Positions 25,160 to 34,271 are shown, numbered from the stretch's first letter. The stretch is 53,164 nt of DNA from UBA5734 sp964528645 (GCA_964528645.1 CAZGSR010000019.1:1-53164); one strand, 5' to 3'. The notes: a model not told the origin generated them from the sequence alone. Numbers and translations are program-made.

Positions 25160-25221
25160 TTACGATAAAAGCAAGGTTTGCATCGGCGGATGATCCAGAT
25201 GGTTTTCTTTGGGTAAAGAAC

Positions 25222-25246
25222 AAGGGGGTGCACTATGCACCCCCTT
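25222..25246 (-). terminator. Terminator-like hairpin after the FMN-binding lipoprotein gene
   Basis: A perfect 11-bp stem, AAGGGGGTGCA (25222-25232) with TGCACCCCCTT (25236-25246), and a 3-base loop. On the minus strand it is followed by the T-rich TTGTTCTTT. It lies between the FMN-binding gene and apbE, so read-through or a separate apbE promoter is needed. Confidence 0.7.
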
Positions 25247-25291
25247 CATTTTAGTCAGCAAAGGAAAATTTTCAAGGAATCTGGGGAATAA

Positions 25292-26374
25292 TTACTGGGC
25301 GCTGGAGACAGCTTTTTCCAGAGCTTCGATGTAGTGGTCAGGACCAAAGGTGGAAGATGTCTTGAGGTCGACAAAGATATTCTTGTCACCTTCACGGGGG
25401 GCAGCTTCGATTTCAGCCATGGTTTTGCCTTCGAGGAAAGCTTCGAGGGCGTCAGCCTGTTCCCACCACTCTTTGCCGATGGCAGAAGCCTTCTTCATGC
25501 CATAAGCATCACCGAGCTCGCGCTTGGTGGCACCGAGGGCTTTGAGGTCGGCGGTCAGTTCGCCCTTGGCGTTGAATGCGATGTCATGGACAACAGCATC
25601 GATCCAGACGTCGAGGACCTTGCCGGAATCGTCGATGGCAGCAATGGCCAGGCTCTGGTAGGACTGGAACTTGCCGTCCTTGTCAGCAGCGGCATTGGCA
25701 CTCTTGGCAGCGCCGATGTTAGCACCGAAACCGAGCTTGGTGGCAGCGGTCGGGGTGGCCTTTTCCGCGGCCGCAACAGCCTTCTTCAGAGCTTCGACAT
25801 ACTGGGTCGGGCCAAAAGTGGAAGAGGTCTTGAGGTCGACGAAGAGGCCTTTGTCGCCTTCCTTCGGAGCCGCTTCGATATCAGCAACAGTCTTGCCGAC
25901 GAAGAAAGCTTCGAGGGCGTCAGCCTGTTCCCACCATTCCTTGCCAATCGGGGAGGCCTTCTTCATGCCATAGGCATCGCCGAGCTCGCGCTTGGTAGCG
26001 CCGAGGGCTGTGATGTCAGACGTGATGGCACCGGCATTGTCGACGGTCGCATTGTGGACGACGGCATCGATCCAGACATTCTGGATCTTGCTGTCGGCAT
26101 CGATCAGGACGGCGGCATAGTAGATGTAGGATTCGGCTGTGGTTGCCTTATCGGCAGTGGCATTGGCACTGTGACCTGTGGTGACGACAGAACCGAAGCC
26201 CAGGCGCAGGCCGGAAGCGGCTGCGGCAGAGGTCTCAGCTGGGGCGGCGGTTGTTTCGGCAGCGGTGGTTGCGGCGGCTGTTGTTGCCGCTGTAGTTGCA
26301 GTCTGGCCGCAGGCGGTCAGGGCAAAGGCGAGCAGGACAACAGCAGTGATCAGGATCAATGCAGTTTTTTTCAT
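25292..26374 (-). CDS. Tandem FMN-binding-like surface lipoprotein, probable ApbE substrate
   Basis: A 360-residue exported lipoprotein. Lipobox ALTAC gives lipidated Cys22. An Ala/Thr linker runs to about 53, then come two homologous domains (about 56-200 and 213-357). Each holds GFG, VWIDAVVH, GATKRELGDAYGMKKAS-IGKEWWEQADALEAF and a terminal DLKTSSTFGP-x2-Y-x-EAL. The last block aligns with the flavinylation site of FMN-binding domains (D-x2-S/T-G-A-T then Y-x2-AL), but reads TSST instead of SGAT or TGAT. The predicted modified residues are Thr186 and Thr342. This resembles PplA-type two-domain flavoproteins used in extracellular electron transfer. The frame opens further upstream, but GAGGAG lies seven bases before the ATG at 26374. 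Confidence 0.78.
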   Translation of the reverse strand: MKKTALILITAVVLLAFALTACGQTATTAATTAAATTAAETTAAPAETSAAAASGLRLGFGSVVTTGHSANATADKATTAESYIYYAAVLIDADSKIQNVWIDAVVHNATVDNAGAITSDITALGATKRELGDAYGMKKASPIGKEWWEQADALEAFFVGKTVADIEAAPKEGDKGLFVDLKTSSTFGPTQYVEALKKAVAAAEKATPTAATKLGFGANIGAAKSANAAADKDGKFQSYQSLAIAAIDDSGKVLDVWIDAVVHDIAFNAKGELTADLKALGATKRELGDAYGMKKASAIGKEWWEQADALEAFLEGKTMAEIEAAPREGDKNIFVDLKTSSTFGPDHYIEALEKAVSSAQ

Positions 26375-26772
26375 GTGTTGATCTCCTCTTTTCATAGGTT
26401 CGGTGACCAAATGGATTGCTGACGCGTACTATTGTAACAAAATCACGAAAAAGATGAAAGTAAACGATTCCGACAAAATCGATCGGATTATAAAATGCTT
26501 ATGCTCATTACCCGGAAAAGCCTGAAAATCAAGCGTTATGAGCTGACCGTCATGACAGGAAGGTCGAAAGCGACAAAATCAGAATGTATCTGTGGATACG
26601 AAAGAAGAGGTTCGTTTAAACCAGCTGAGCGCCACGTACCCAGAAAAGAGTTGTGACGACAGGTTCTGGTCATACCCGTATGGCAGATGCCGTGTTAAAA
26701 TCATTGAGGACTGCCCGGGGTGGATGACTTGTGCTACCCGGCGTATCCTGAGAGAGTTTACGGCAGGTATCT
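26375..26772. other. Intergenic region with no recognised gene
   Basis: About 400 bp between divergent genes. Near 26437-26442 a TACAAT (minus strand) is a plausible -10 for the FMN-binding gene, without a convincing -35. I see no RNA gene, repeat or conserved ORF in the rest. The leader of the LTA-synthase-like gene may start anywhere here. Confidence 0.5.
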
Positions 26773-29259
26773 ATGTCCCGTTTCATTTTTCCACATCTCA
26801 ATCGTTCTGGCAAATCTCGACCAGGTGATCAACCTGGCTGGACTCAGGGGCTGGCGTCCTTGCCACCCCTCAACCTGCGCCTGTTCTTCCTGGCTGTTTT
26901 TCTGGTGATCATTGCCTACATCAGCTGGCAAGCCTGGCCTTCTTTTTTTGACATGGACGAAAAAAATACGACGGTTGGCAGTGACTATCTACCTTATCGC
27001 CTCAAGCAAGGCGACATTCTGGTCCAGGATTTCAAATCAGTTAAGAATGGGCTCGTTGCCCTGACGTTGTCTTTTGACCTGCCGGAAAAAGTTGATTTGC
27101 CGGAAGAAACCCAGATACGGATCAGTGTCCAGGCGGAGGATGAGCAAGTTGCTGCAGAACAAGCTCTACTGGACAGTGATACATTGAAACTCTTTGCCAG
27201 AACCAGGATCCCATTGCAATTTGGCACCCGGACAGCTGGTCGAGCCTATCGAGTCATCCTTTCGATCGACAAGCTGCCGGAAAGTGCCCGACTGTCAATC
27301 CACACCTCCCATGCCTCGCAATCCCCCCTGGTGGTCAATGGTCGGCAAACTGGCCTGGCCGCGGTCATGAGCCTGACCTACAGCCAGTTCAATACCTGGG
27401 CGTTCATCCGCTCCCTGGTCCTGATGCTGCTGATCCTGGTTCTTGTCTTCCTGCCGTTGCCAAGGATTCAGGCATTGCTGCAGGAGGTCATTGTGATTCC
27501 TTTGCTGACTGCACCTTTCCTGACCCTGGCCAGTATCGAAATATTAAATACGCTCAATCAGGATGCCCTGTTGTCTGTTTCCGTTTTCTGGCTGACCTAC
27601 CTGACCATTTTGCTGTTTGAAGTGTTGCTGGCCAGTCTTTTGGGACGGATCCGGCTCGCCATCATGGTCAATCACCTGCTATTCATAGCCTTAGGCACCG
27701 CGAACCACATCAAACTCTTTTTCCGCGGTGATCCTTTTGTCGCCGGAGACTTGCGTTCCGTCACGGAAGCAGCCCATACCATCAATCATCTCAACTTCAT
27801 CATCAATAGCCGGTTCCTGGCTGCAGTTCTCCTGCTGGCCATCTTTTTCCTGTTGATGGGCAAAACCCGTGATACCCATGCGTCGCGAAGGACCCGTTGG
27901 ATCGCATCAGCCCTGACCCTCGTTCCCCTGATCGTCCTGCTTAACGGCCTGGTTCTTAATCCAGCGCTGATCAGCCAGTACCCGGGTATCACCCGGTATC
28001 CCTGGAACCAGATGGTCAATTACAACCAAAATGGCGTGGTCATACCATTTCTCCAGAGCACACGAAACCTCAATATCAGCCAGCCAGAGCAAGTCTTCAA
28101 GCCACAGCCTGGTTTTTACGAAGTGCCTGAAGGACAAAAGACGAGCCAAGTGTCACCGGACAAGCCGAACATCATCGCCATCATGAGCGAGTCGTTTGCC
28201 GATTTTGACAATATCCGGCCGGTCGAGACCACTGAGCCAGTGATGCCGTTTTTTGACCAGCTCCTGAATTCACCCAATGCCCGCCATGGCAAATTGCTGG
28301 TTTCCATTTTCGGTGGTGGGACGTGCAACTCTGAATTCGAGTTTCTGACTGGCAGCAGCATGCTGTTCATGGCCGATGGCAGCCTGCCTTACAACAGCTA
28401 TTTCATGGGACCTACTCATGCCTTGCCGGACCTTCTGGGCCAGCAAGGCTACCGCAGCATAGCCATCCATCCCTACCTGAGAACGTTCTGGGACCGGAAT
28501 CTCGTCTATCCAGCCATCGGTTTCGACCAGTTCATCAGCATGGAAGATTTTCCGGCAGGTGGCAAAGTGCGTGATTTCATCAGTGACGAGGCAGATTTTA
28601 ACCAGATTATCCGTACGTATGAAAATAAGCAGCCTGAGGAGCGCCTGTTCATTTTTTCCGTCACGATGCAGAATCATTTCCCCTACAACAGCTCGGAAGA
28701 AATCTTGTCCGGACTGGACTACAACATCAAGCTGCCGACCCTGACGGAAGTCGAATCCGTCGAGCTCTACCTGAGCCTGTTGCGCCAGTCTGACGATGCC
28801 TTGCGTGATCTGATCTATTATTTCTCCACCGTCGACGAACCGACCTTGATCGTCCTGTTTGGCGACCATCTACCTGGAAACAACAACGTATTCAAAAATT
28901 TCTACGAAGACCTTTTTGGCAAACCGTTGGCTGACCTGACCCAGCTGGAAACCCAGAAAATCTACGAGACGCCCTGGCTGATCTGGGCCAACTATGATTT
29001 ACCGGCAGTGGCCAAGGATGTCACCAGTCCCAATTTCCTTGCGACAACGGTCCTGGATCTGGCTGGAGCTGCGAAATCACCTTATTTTGAGCAGGTGAGC
29101 CAACTGAACCAGACCGTGAAAGCCATGAACAATAAAATGGTCATCACCCGGGATGGCAGGACCTATGACAAGGAATCCCTGCCATCGGGTCTGGTTCGCC
29201 AGCTCAACCGCTACTGGGCTCTGGAATACGATAATGTTGTACGGAACAAAGCGCAATAA
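26773..29259 (+). CDS. LTA synthase-family sulfatase-fold membrane enzyme (phosphoglycerol transferase-like)
   Basis: An 828-residue membrane protein whose C-terminal half is an extracytoplasmic alkaline-phosphatase/sulfatase fold of the LtaS type. LtaS polymerises glycerol phosphate onto a lipid or glycan. Catalytic features are metal ligand Glu473 in IIAIMSESFAD, nucleophile Thr517 in GGGTCNSEFEFLTG, and Asp698/His699 in FGDHLPGNN. The layout is one membrane helix (about 36-56), a roughly 150-residue beta-rich extracytoplasmic segment, then about five helices (from 207) and the catalytic domain. LtaS is normally about 640 residues without that inserted segment. The substrate could be teichoic acid or a modified glycan. 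The ribosome site before the ATG is weak. Confidence 0.85.
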   Translation: MSRFIFPHLNRSGKSRPGDQPGWTQGLASLPPLNLRLFFLAVFLVIIAYISWQAWPSFFDMDEKNTTVGSDYLPYRLKQGDILVQDFKSVKNGLVALTLSFDLPEKVDLPEETQIRISVQAEDEQVAAEQALLDSDTLKLFARTRIPLQFGTRTAGRAYRVILSIDKLPESARLSIHTSHASQSPLVVNGRQTGLAAVMSLTYSQFNTWAFIRSLVLMLLILVLVFLPLPRIQALLQEVIVIPLLTAPFLTLASIEILNTLNQDALLSVSVFWLTYLTILLFEVLLASLLGRIRLAIMVNHLLFIALGTANHIKLFFRGDPFVAGDLRSVTEAAHTINHLNFIINSRFLAAVLLLAIFFLLMGKTRDTHASRRTRWIASALTLVPLIVLLNGLVLNPALISQYPGITRYPWNQMVNYNQNGVVIPFLQSTRNLNISQPEQVFKPQPGFYEVPEGQKTSQVSPDKPNIIAIMSESFADFDNIRPVETTEPVMPFFDQLLNSPNARHGKLLVSIFGGGTCNSEFEFLTGSSMLFMADGSLPYNSYFMGPTHALPDLLGQQGYRSIAIHPYLRTFWDRNLVYPAIGFDQFISMEDFPAGGKVRDFISDEADFNQIIRTYENKQPEERLFIFSVTMQNHFPYNSSEEILSGLDYNIKLPTLTEVESVELYLSLLRQSDDALRDLIYYFSTVDEPTLIVLFGDHLPGNNNVFKNFYEDLFGKPLADLTQLETQKIYETPWLIWANYDLPAVAKDVTSPNFLATTVLDLAGAAKSPYFEQVSQLNQTVKAMNNKMVITRDGRTYDKESLPSGLVRQLNRYWALEYDNVVRNKAQ

Positions 29260-29298
29260 GTCAGCAGACGTGCCCTTGCTGGTCGACTGACTTTTTTC
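29259..29298. terminator. Bidirectional terminator between convergent genes
   Basis: AGTCAG at 29259-29264 pairs with CTGACT at 29287-29292 and is followed by six T on the plus strand. It overlaps the stop of the LtaS-like gene and lies 10 bp from the end of the SNF2 gene. The stem is short, so the call is moderate. Confidence 0.5.
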
Positions 29299-29308
29299 TA
29301 CAGGTCCT

Positions 29309-32300
29309 TCAGGTGTCGAACAGGCTCCTGACCTCGTCCACCGTCATCTGTGACAGCAAATTCTGGCCAGGCTTGATGACTGCCTCGATCAAAGCCTGTT
29401 TTTGTTCCTGGATCGCCTGGATTTTCTCTTCCAGCGTGTCCCTGGCATACAGCTTGAAAACCTGCACAATGTTTTCCTGGCCGATCCGGTAGGCACGGTC
29501 CGTAGCCTGGTCTTCAACGGCCGGATTCCACCAGGGATCGTAATGTATCACCGTATCGGCTCCGGTCAGATTCAGGCCGGTTCCACCTGCGCGCAGTGAG
29601 ATCAGGAAGATCTGGCCTTCGCCATTGTTGAAGCGATCCACTTGGGCCAGCCGTTCATCTGCGGCTACCTGCCCGTCGATCAGGAAGCTTTCGAGTCCCC
29701 TGGCCAGCAAGCGGCTGCGGATGATCTGGAGCATCTGGGCAAATTGGGAGAAAATCAGGATGCGATGACCGCCATCGAGCGCATCTGCGATCAATTCATC
29801 CAGCAAAAGCAGCTTGCCGCTGTCCCCGGCATAATCATCGATGAAAAGTCCCGGATGGCAACAGATCTGGCGCAACCGCGTCAACAGCGCCAGGATGTAC
29901 AATTGGCTGCGGGCAAAACCATTGACTGCGACCTCCTGCTCAAAGGATTGACGTGCTGATCTCAGGTACTCCTCGTAGAGTGCACGCTGAGCTGCTGTCA
30001 TTTCGGCAACGACACGGGTTTCAATTTTATCCGGTAGTTCACGCAGGACATCTTTCTTCATCCGGCGCAAGACAAACGGTGCGATTTGGCGGTGCAGGCC
30101 GGACAGGACATCACTGCCGGGATCTTTCCAGAATGGCACCTCATAGCGCTGTTCGAACTGGCGCCGGCTGGATAGATAACCAGGCATCAGGAAGTCGAAA
30201 ATGGACCACAGCTCCGTCAGAGAGTTCTCGATCGGCGTCCCGGTGAGGGCAAACGTCCGGTCGGCCCGGATCTGTTTGACAGAGCGTGCATTGAGCGTCT
30301 CCGGATTCTTGATGTTCTGGGCTTCATCGAGAAAGCAGCTGGCGAATTCGATGTCAGCCAGCTCGGGATAATCACGGCGGACCAGGGAGTAGGACGTGAT
30401 CACACAGGCTTGCCGGGCGATTGTGTCCAGAAGGGCTGCTCTTTGCTGCCGATTGCCGTCAAAGACCAGAACCCTCAGGCCAGGCGCGAATTTTTCAAAC
30501 TCACGCTGCCAATTGTAGACCAGGCTGGTCGGGGCAATAACCAGCGAAGGCCGGCGCTTCCTGCGGAAAACCGCTGCGATGTAGACGATTGCCTGCAAGG
30601 TCTTGCCCAGGCCCATATCATCAGCCAGGATACCACCCAGACCATAGGCGTCCAATGTGCAGAGCCAGTTGAAGCCAATCTTCTGATAGGGCCGCAGCGT
30701 AACCGTGATACCGTGCGGCAACCGGTAGTTCTGATGGCCGGGAGATTCGAGTGCCCGGGCCATCTCCAGCAGACCGGAATCCATCATGATCGTGCCCGCA
30801 CGTATGCTGGTCTCCTGGCTGGATACCGTGACCGCTGCATGGCCCGCCAGGCTGAGCACGCGATAGCGGGGCAGGGCGAAACGCTCCCGGGTCGGCTTGG
30901 CACCCCAGGATTCCAGCAACGTGAAAAAGTCCAGCAGTTGACCACTGTGCTCATGGTTGACGGCGCGAAAATGGCCAGAATGACAGAGGCAGTATGGTTT
31001 TTGATCCCGCAATGCCTGGATGTAGACCGGCCGGTCTTCCGGCGGCATATCCGACCAATTGACTTTGATTTCCAAGTGCTTGTTTTCAGGTTGCTCACTG
31101 ACCTTGACCGAAAGGTCAGGAGCAGGCAATATCCGGAAACGTTGGCCAGAACCATCGAGCAGGCTGACGGTTGTATCCTCGAGCGCCTTCCTGCCCTCAT
31201 CCAGGAAACGATAGATCGCCTCATACTCACTCAGCAGATGGAACTGGCCCTGGCGTCGGAAACCAGCCTGCTCCAGTTTGTCCAGGATCGCCTGCTCAGT
31301 CAATTTCTGGCGGACGATGATCTTTTCATGTTCACCAGACGTTTTGGAGGGTAAGACGGGTGCATAAGGACTGACGGCCAGTGAACCATAGTGGAACAGA
31401 AGGTCTGCCTTCAGGCCGTCCTGGACGCTTTCCAGCTGGATGGTGGCGGCCAGCGGTTCCTTGACCAGGCGTTGCAACAATTCATCAGAAAAATCGATCG
31501 GGCAAATAGCCTGGAGCGCGGAATCAGGCAATCCGGCCAGTTCCGCCACTTCGTCTTCGCTCATGGCCAGGGTGCCTGCACCTGGTCCTGCAAAAATTGA
31601 AAGGACCGGATCCAGCAGTCGGATGGTTTCCCGGGATGGCAGGTAGAAGGTGTCATCAACCAGATAGATGTTGCGTGAGGCTGTCAGCTGCAGCAAGGCT
31701 GGTCCGGGTTGTCGGGCCAGACTGTACAAACCATCCTGGCCGCCAGATTCTGTCACGAGCAGGCGGATTGGCATGGCAGACTCACAGACCCGGATCGCGT
31801 AAGTCTCGGTGCCCTTGAGGGTGGACCAGCGGTAACGGGGCTGACAGGCAGCGAGGCGCAAGAAAGCAGCCGCGCGGCCCGCGCTGAGGATTAGAGCTTT
31901 TTCTGAACGCGAGGCAGCAGCCGAGCCAAAAGTGGCCTTGTAATCCTGCTCATAGGCATCCAGCAAGAGGCTGAGAAGGGGCTCATCCGATGGATCAAAC
32001 CGGTGCAAAAATGGGTCATAAGTCAGTTGTTCGTCGATTTCGAATGGTAGATCCCTGGACAATGCGTCGAGAAATTGCTCGATGTGATTGACTGTATGAA
32101 GACGACCGTTGAACACCTGCAAGGTCAGGTTCGGCAGGGTGCTGGGATTGTTGCCGCAAGCCATCACGGCATGCAGTTTCAAGAGCTGCTTGCCCTGGTT
32201 TTGCAGGATCTGAGCCCGCCGGCTGGCCTGGTTGATGAATTCACGTGCCTTGATCCTGCTTTTTCTCGACTGCAATTGGACGGTCTCGCCCTTGGCGACT

Positions 32301-32590
32301 CCATAATGGTCTATACAGTACAACAAGACCGCTGCAATGTGCTTGCAATCCCCCCAATAGGACGTGAAAGCACTGCAGGTGCAGCTCGTGTCGTGAATGG
32401 CACCATCACGGTTGAGGATGATCCGCACCTGATACGGTTGGGTGCCCTCCACCCGGGCTTGGATCAGCCCCTTGTCCGGATCATAGTTGACCTCGCCTAC
32501 CTGTCCGTTGCGGTAGCAGGCTCGTCCATTCATGTACGTGGGACCATTGGTTGTCCGTTCGCGGATGGTGCTGGTTTTGATGGTGAACAT
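29309..32590 (-). CDS. SWIM zinc finger, SNF2-family ATPase/helicase
   Basis: A 1093-residue DNA translocase of the bacterial SNF2 (HepA-like, RapA-related) group. The N-terminal SWIM zinc finger is visible as CTCSAF then CKHIAAVLL. A large variable middle region (about 120-620) is followed by the two-lobed helicase core. The core has Walker A DDMGLGKT, Walker B-like DEAQ in FLDEAQNIKN, motif III LTGTPIENSLTELWS, and C-terminal lobe motifs LISLRAGGTGLNLTGAD and DRAYRIGQ. The exact cellular role of this widespread Firmicute family is unsettled. The frame opens at 32638, but GGGGAG lies five bases before the ATG at 32590, which starts the protein at MFTIKTST. Single gene. Confidence 0.9.
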   Translation of the reverse strand: MFTIKTSTIRERTTNGPTYMNGRACYRNGQVGEVNYDPDKGLIQARVEGTQPYQVRIILNRDGAIHDTSCTCSAFTSYWGDCKHIAAVLLYCIDHYGVAKGETVQLQSRKSRIKAREFINQASRRAQILQNQGKQLLKLHAVMACGNNPSTLPNLTLQVFNGRLHTVNHIEQFLDALSRDLPFEIDEQLTYDPFLHRFDPSDEPLLSLLLDAYEQDYKATFGSAAASRSEKALILSAGRAAAFLRLAACQPRYRWSTLKGTETYAIRVCESAMPIRLLVTESGGQDGLYSLARQPGPALLQLTASRNIYLVDDTFYLPSRETIRLLDPVLSIFAGPGAGTLAMSEDEVAELAGLPDSALQAICPIDFSDELLQRLVKEPLAATIQLESVQDGLKADLLFHYGSLAVSPYAPVLPSKTSGEHEKIIVRQKLTEQAILDKLEQAGFRRQGQFHLLSEYEAIYRFLDEGRKALEDTTVSLLDGSGQRFRILPAPDLSVKVSEQPENKHLEIKVNWSDMPPEDRPVYIQALRDQKPYCLCHSGHFRAVNHEHSGQLLDFFTLLESWGAKPTRERFALPRYRVLSLAGHAAVTVSSQETSIRAGTIMMDSGLLEMARALESPGHQNYRLPHGITVTLRPYQKIGFNWLCTLDAYGLGGILADDMGLGKTLQAIVYIAAVFRRKRRPSLVIAPTSLVYNWQREFEKFAPGLRVLVFDGNRQQRAALLDTIARQACVITSYSLVRRDYPELADIEFASCFLDEAQNIKNPETLNARSVKQIRADRTFALTGTPIENSLTELWSIFDFLMPGYLSSRRQFEQRYEVPFWKDPGSDVLSGLHRQIAPFVLRRMKKDVLRELPDKIETRVVAEMTAAQRALYEEYLRSARQSFEQEVAVNGFARSQLYILALLTRLRQICCHPGLFIDDYAGDSGKLLLLDELIADALDGGHRILIFSQFAQMLQIIRSRLLARGLESFLIDGQVAADERLAQVDRFNNGEGQIFLISLRAGGTGLNLTGADTVIHYDPWWNPAVEDQATDRAYRIGQENIVQVFKLYARDTLEEKIQAIQEQKQALIEAVIKPGQNLLSQMTVDEVRSLFDT

Positions 32591-32801
32591 GTTGTCTCCC
32601 CAGTTGTTCAAGAAACGAGCAGTGCCAATCAGTGCCAATGCCAGTCAAAAAGGATCCAAAACCTGATTATAGCAGACATCCATTTGACAGACAATGAAAA
32701 CAGCACCCAGGACTGCGGTCCGCTGTGCCAAGCCTAGATCGACAAAAAATGTCGAAAAACGAAGAAAAATCGATTTTGAGTCGTCTAATTTAAATTCGCG
32801 C

Positions 32802-32829
32802 TTGACAGTTCGGCCAAACCTGCTAGAAT
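32802..32829 (+). promoter_or_regulatory. Promoter of the rplM-rpsI operon
   Basis: Consensus -35 TTGACA at 32802-32807, a 16-bp spacer ending in TGC, and -10 TAGAAT at 32824-32829 (extended -10). It is the best promoter match in the window. Confidence 0.85.
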
Positions 32830-32835
32830 GAGAAA

Positions 32836-32900
32836 GCATTTGTGACGAAAGTTGGATCCAGTCTGTTCGATGATGGATCTGATCAATTGGAGGTAATCAG
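32836..32900 (+). promoter_or_regulatory. rplM leader with hairpin (possible L13 autoregulatory leader)
   Basis: The 5' leader contains GATCCA (32855-32860) pairing with TGGATC (32874-32879), then the GGAGG ribosome site. Firmicutes commonly control rplM-rpsI through an L13-binding leader RNA. I see a hairpin in the right place but cannot confirm that the Rfam L13 leader structure is matched. Confidence 0.35.
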
Positions 32901-32904
32901 ACAC

Positions 32905-33339
32905 ATGAGTACTTTTGTGGCCAAGTCCGCAGAGATTCAGAGAAAATGGTACGTTGTCGATGCAGAAGGCCTGACCATGGGCCGTCTGGCCAGCGAAGTG
33001 GCCAGCGTTCTGCGCGGTAAACACAAACCCGAATTCACCCCGTTTCTGGACACCGGTGACTATGTCATCGTGGTCAATGCTGCCAAGATGGTCCTGACCG
33101 GCAAGAAGCTGGACCAGAAGCTGTACCGCTACCACACCCAGTATCCTGGCGGTCTCAAGGAAGTCAGCTACAGAAACCTGATGGACAAGCGCCCGGAGAA
33201 GGCTTTTGAACTGGCCGTCAAAGGCATGCTGCCGAAAAATGCACTCGGTCGCCAGATGTTCCGGAAACTCCACGTTTTCGCCGGACCCGAACATGATCAT
33301 GCCGCCCAGAAGCCCGAAGTGCTCAAGTTCTCGATCTGA
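32905..33339 (+). CDS. rplM: 50S ribosomal protein L13
   Basis: A 144-residue large-subunit protein required early in 50S assembly. It matches the family over its whole length: KWYVVDAEGLTMGRLASEVASVLRGK at the start, the KMVLTGKKLDQKLYRYHTQYPGG core, and the C-terminal MLPKNALGRQMFRKLHVF. The ATG at 32905 follows GGAGG at 32889-32893 with correct spacing. An in-frame upstream extension to 32842 is rejected. It is followed after 24 bp by rpsI, the conserved partner in bacteria. Confidence 0.97.
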   Translation: MSTFVAKSAEIQRKWYVVDAEGLTMGRLASEVASVLRGKHKPEFTPFLDTGDYVIVVNAAKMVLTGKKLDQKLYRYHTQYPGGLKEVSYRNLMDKRPEKAFELAVKGMLPKNALGRQMFRKLHVFAGPEHDHAAQKPEVLKFSI

Positions 33340-33363
33340 TTGAAAGCGAGGAGACATTAAGAT

Positions 33364-33774
33364 ATGGCTACCAAAAAAGCTGCTAAAACCTATTTCTACG
33401 GCACTGGCCGCCGCAAAAATGCTGTTGCCTGCGTCCGTATCCTGCCTGGCAAAGGCCAGGTCACCATCAACGACAAGAGCCTGGATGACTATTTTGGCAT
33501 GGAGACTTTGAAGCTGATCGTCAATCAGCCGATGGTCGCCACCAACAGCGTTGACAAGTATGACATCATCTGCAAAGTCATCGGTGGTGGTTTGTCCGGC
33601 CAGGCTGGCGCCATCCGCCACGGCCTGTCCCGCGCCCTGGTCAAGGCTGACGAAGAAGCCAACAAAGCCATCCTCAAGAAAGCTGGCTTCCTGACCCGCG
33701 ATTCACGCATGAAAGAACGTAAGAAGTACGGCCTCAAGGCTGCACGTCGTGCGCCGCAGTTCAGCAAGCGCTGA
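33364..33774 (+). CDS. rpsI: 30S ribosomal protein S9 (chimeric 3' end at integration site)
   Basis: A 136-residue small-subunit protein whose C-terminal tail reaches the decoding site. The whole family pattern is present (YGTGRRKNAVA, GGGLSGQAGAIRHG, RMKERKKYGLKAARRAPQFSKR). The gene is intact, but its 3' end is one junction of a 6.5-kb integrated element. A second version of the last 16 codons and stop, different in many third positions, lies at 40271-40321. The shared identical blocks are AGTACGGCCT (33725-33734) and CAAGCGCTGAT (33765-33775). If the crossover was at the first block, the present last 14 codons come from the element and restore the reading frame. Confidence 0.95.
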   Translation: MATKKAAKTYFYGTGRRKNAVACVRILPGKGQVTINDKSLDDYFGMETLKLIVNQPMVATNSVDKYDIICKVIGGGLSGQAGAIRHGLSRALVKADEEANKAILKKAGFLTRDSRMKERKKYGLKAARRAPQFSKR

Positions 33775-33775
33775 T
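33725..33775 (+). other. Left attachment site (attL) in the rpsI 3' end
   Basis: Homologous over about 50 bp to 40272-40322. Identical blocks AGTACGGCCT and CAAGCGCTGAT bound a region that differs mostly at synonymous positions. Homology stops sharply on both sides, so one of the two blocks is the likely strand-exchange core. Confidence 0.75.
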
Positions 33776-33792
33776 CTCGAGTCGGAATCATC

Positions 33793-33829
33793 AAAAAACC
33801 CTGGAATCTCAACGGTTTCAGGGTTTTTT
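33793..33829 (+). terminator. Terminator now downstream of rpsI (element-borne)
   Basis: AAAAAACCCTG (33793-33803) pairs with CAGGGTTTTTT (33819-33829). It probably came in with the element and replaces the terminator displaced to 40394-40429. Confidence 0.8.
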
Positions 33830-33889
33830 CATGCCCAGAAATCTTTGATGGTTTTTCATGGCGTTCCATGGTTTTCGACCGATTTTTTA

Positions 33890-33910
33890 TAGTTAACGAG
33901 GGGCTAACCG
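33890..33910. repeat. Arm-like repeat 1
   Basis: TAGTTAACGAGGGGCTAACC, followed by G. It shares the TAGTTAAC-N5-GGCTAA pattern with copies at 33929 and 40191. GTTA and TAAC at its ends form a short inverted repeat. Confidence 0.6.
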
Positions 33911-33928
33911 TCGTTTTTCAGGCCTTTA

Positions 33929-33950
33929 TAGTTAACAAATGGGCTAAACG
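33929..33950. repeat. Arm-like repeat 2
   Basis: TAGTTAACAAATGGGCTAAA, followed by CG. It lies 39 bp after repeat 1 in the same orientation. Likely integrase arm-binding site. Confidence 0.55.
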
Positions 33951-34185
33951 AGGGAGAGCAAAAAGTGCGTTTTCAGTGGATTGAAGGGCGGCATGTCTCC
34001 TCCCTGAAAAGCGGTTTTATCCCTCTTTCCATGCCTCTATCCAAACTACGATTTGAATTGGTCCGTTTGGCCGAATCTGACCGAACCAGACATTTCTAAT
34101 CAGGTTTTATCCTAATCTAAGGTGCTCGGCAGACAGTTCTTCCTGCCGGGCGTCTTTTCTTTTCCAGAAGAAAACCTCCATACAT

Positions 34186-34223
34186 AGCCCGGTTACTGTT
34201 CTGAACGGTAATCGGGCTTTTTT
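34186..34223 (+). terminator. Terminator-like hairpin upstream of the cysteine-rich genes
   Basis: AGCCCGGTTACTGTT (34186-34200) pairs imperfectly with AACGGTAATCGGGCT (34204-34218), followed by TTTTT. It sits 50 bp before the first element gene and may attenuate transcription entering the element. Confidence 0.7.
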
Positions 34224-34271
34224 CATTTCTGCAGACTCTGCAGAACCATCATGAAAAAGGAGGATTAGTCG

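Larger units (their letters stand above)
33775..34271. other. Left non-coding end of the element
   Basis: About 500 bp without a gene. It holds the terminator after rpsI (33793-33829), two arm-like repeats (33890-33950) and a second terminator (34186-34223). Just before the first element gene is a leader with AAGGAGG. Nothing else is recognised. Confidence 0.65.
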
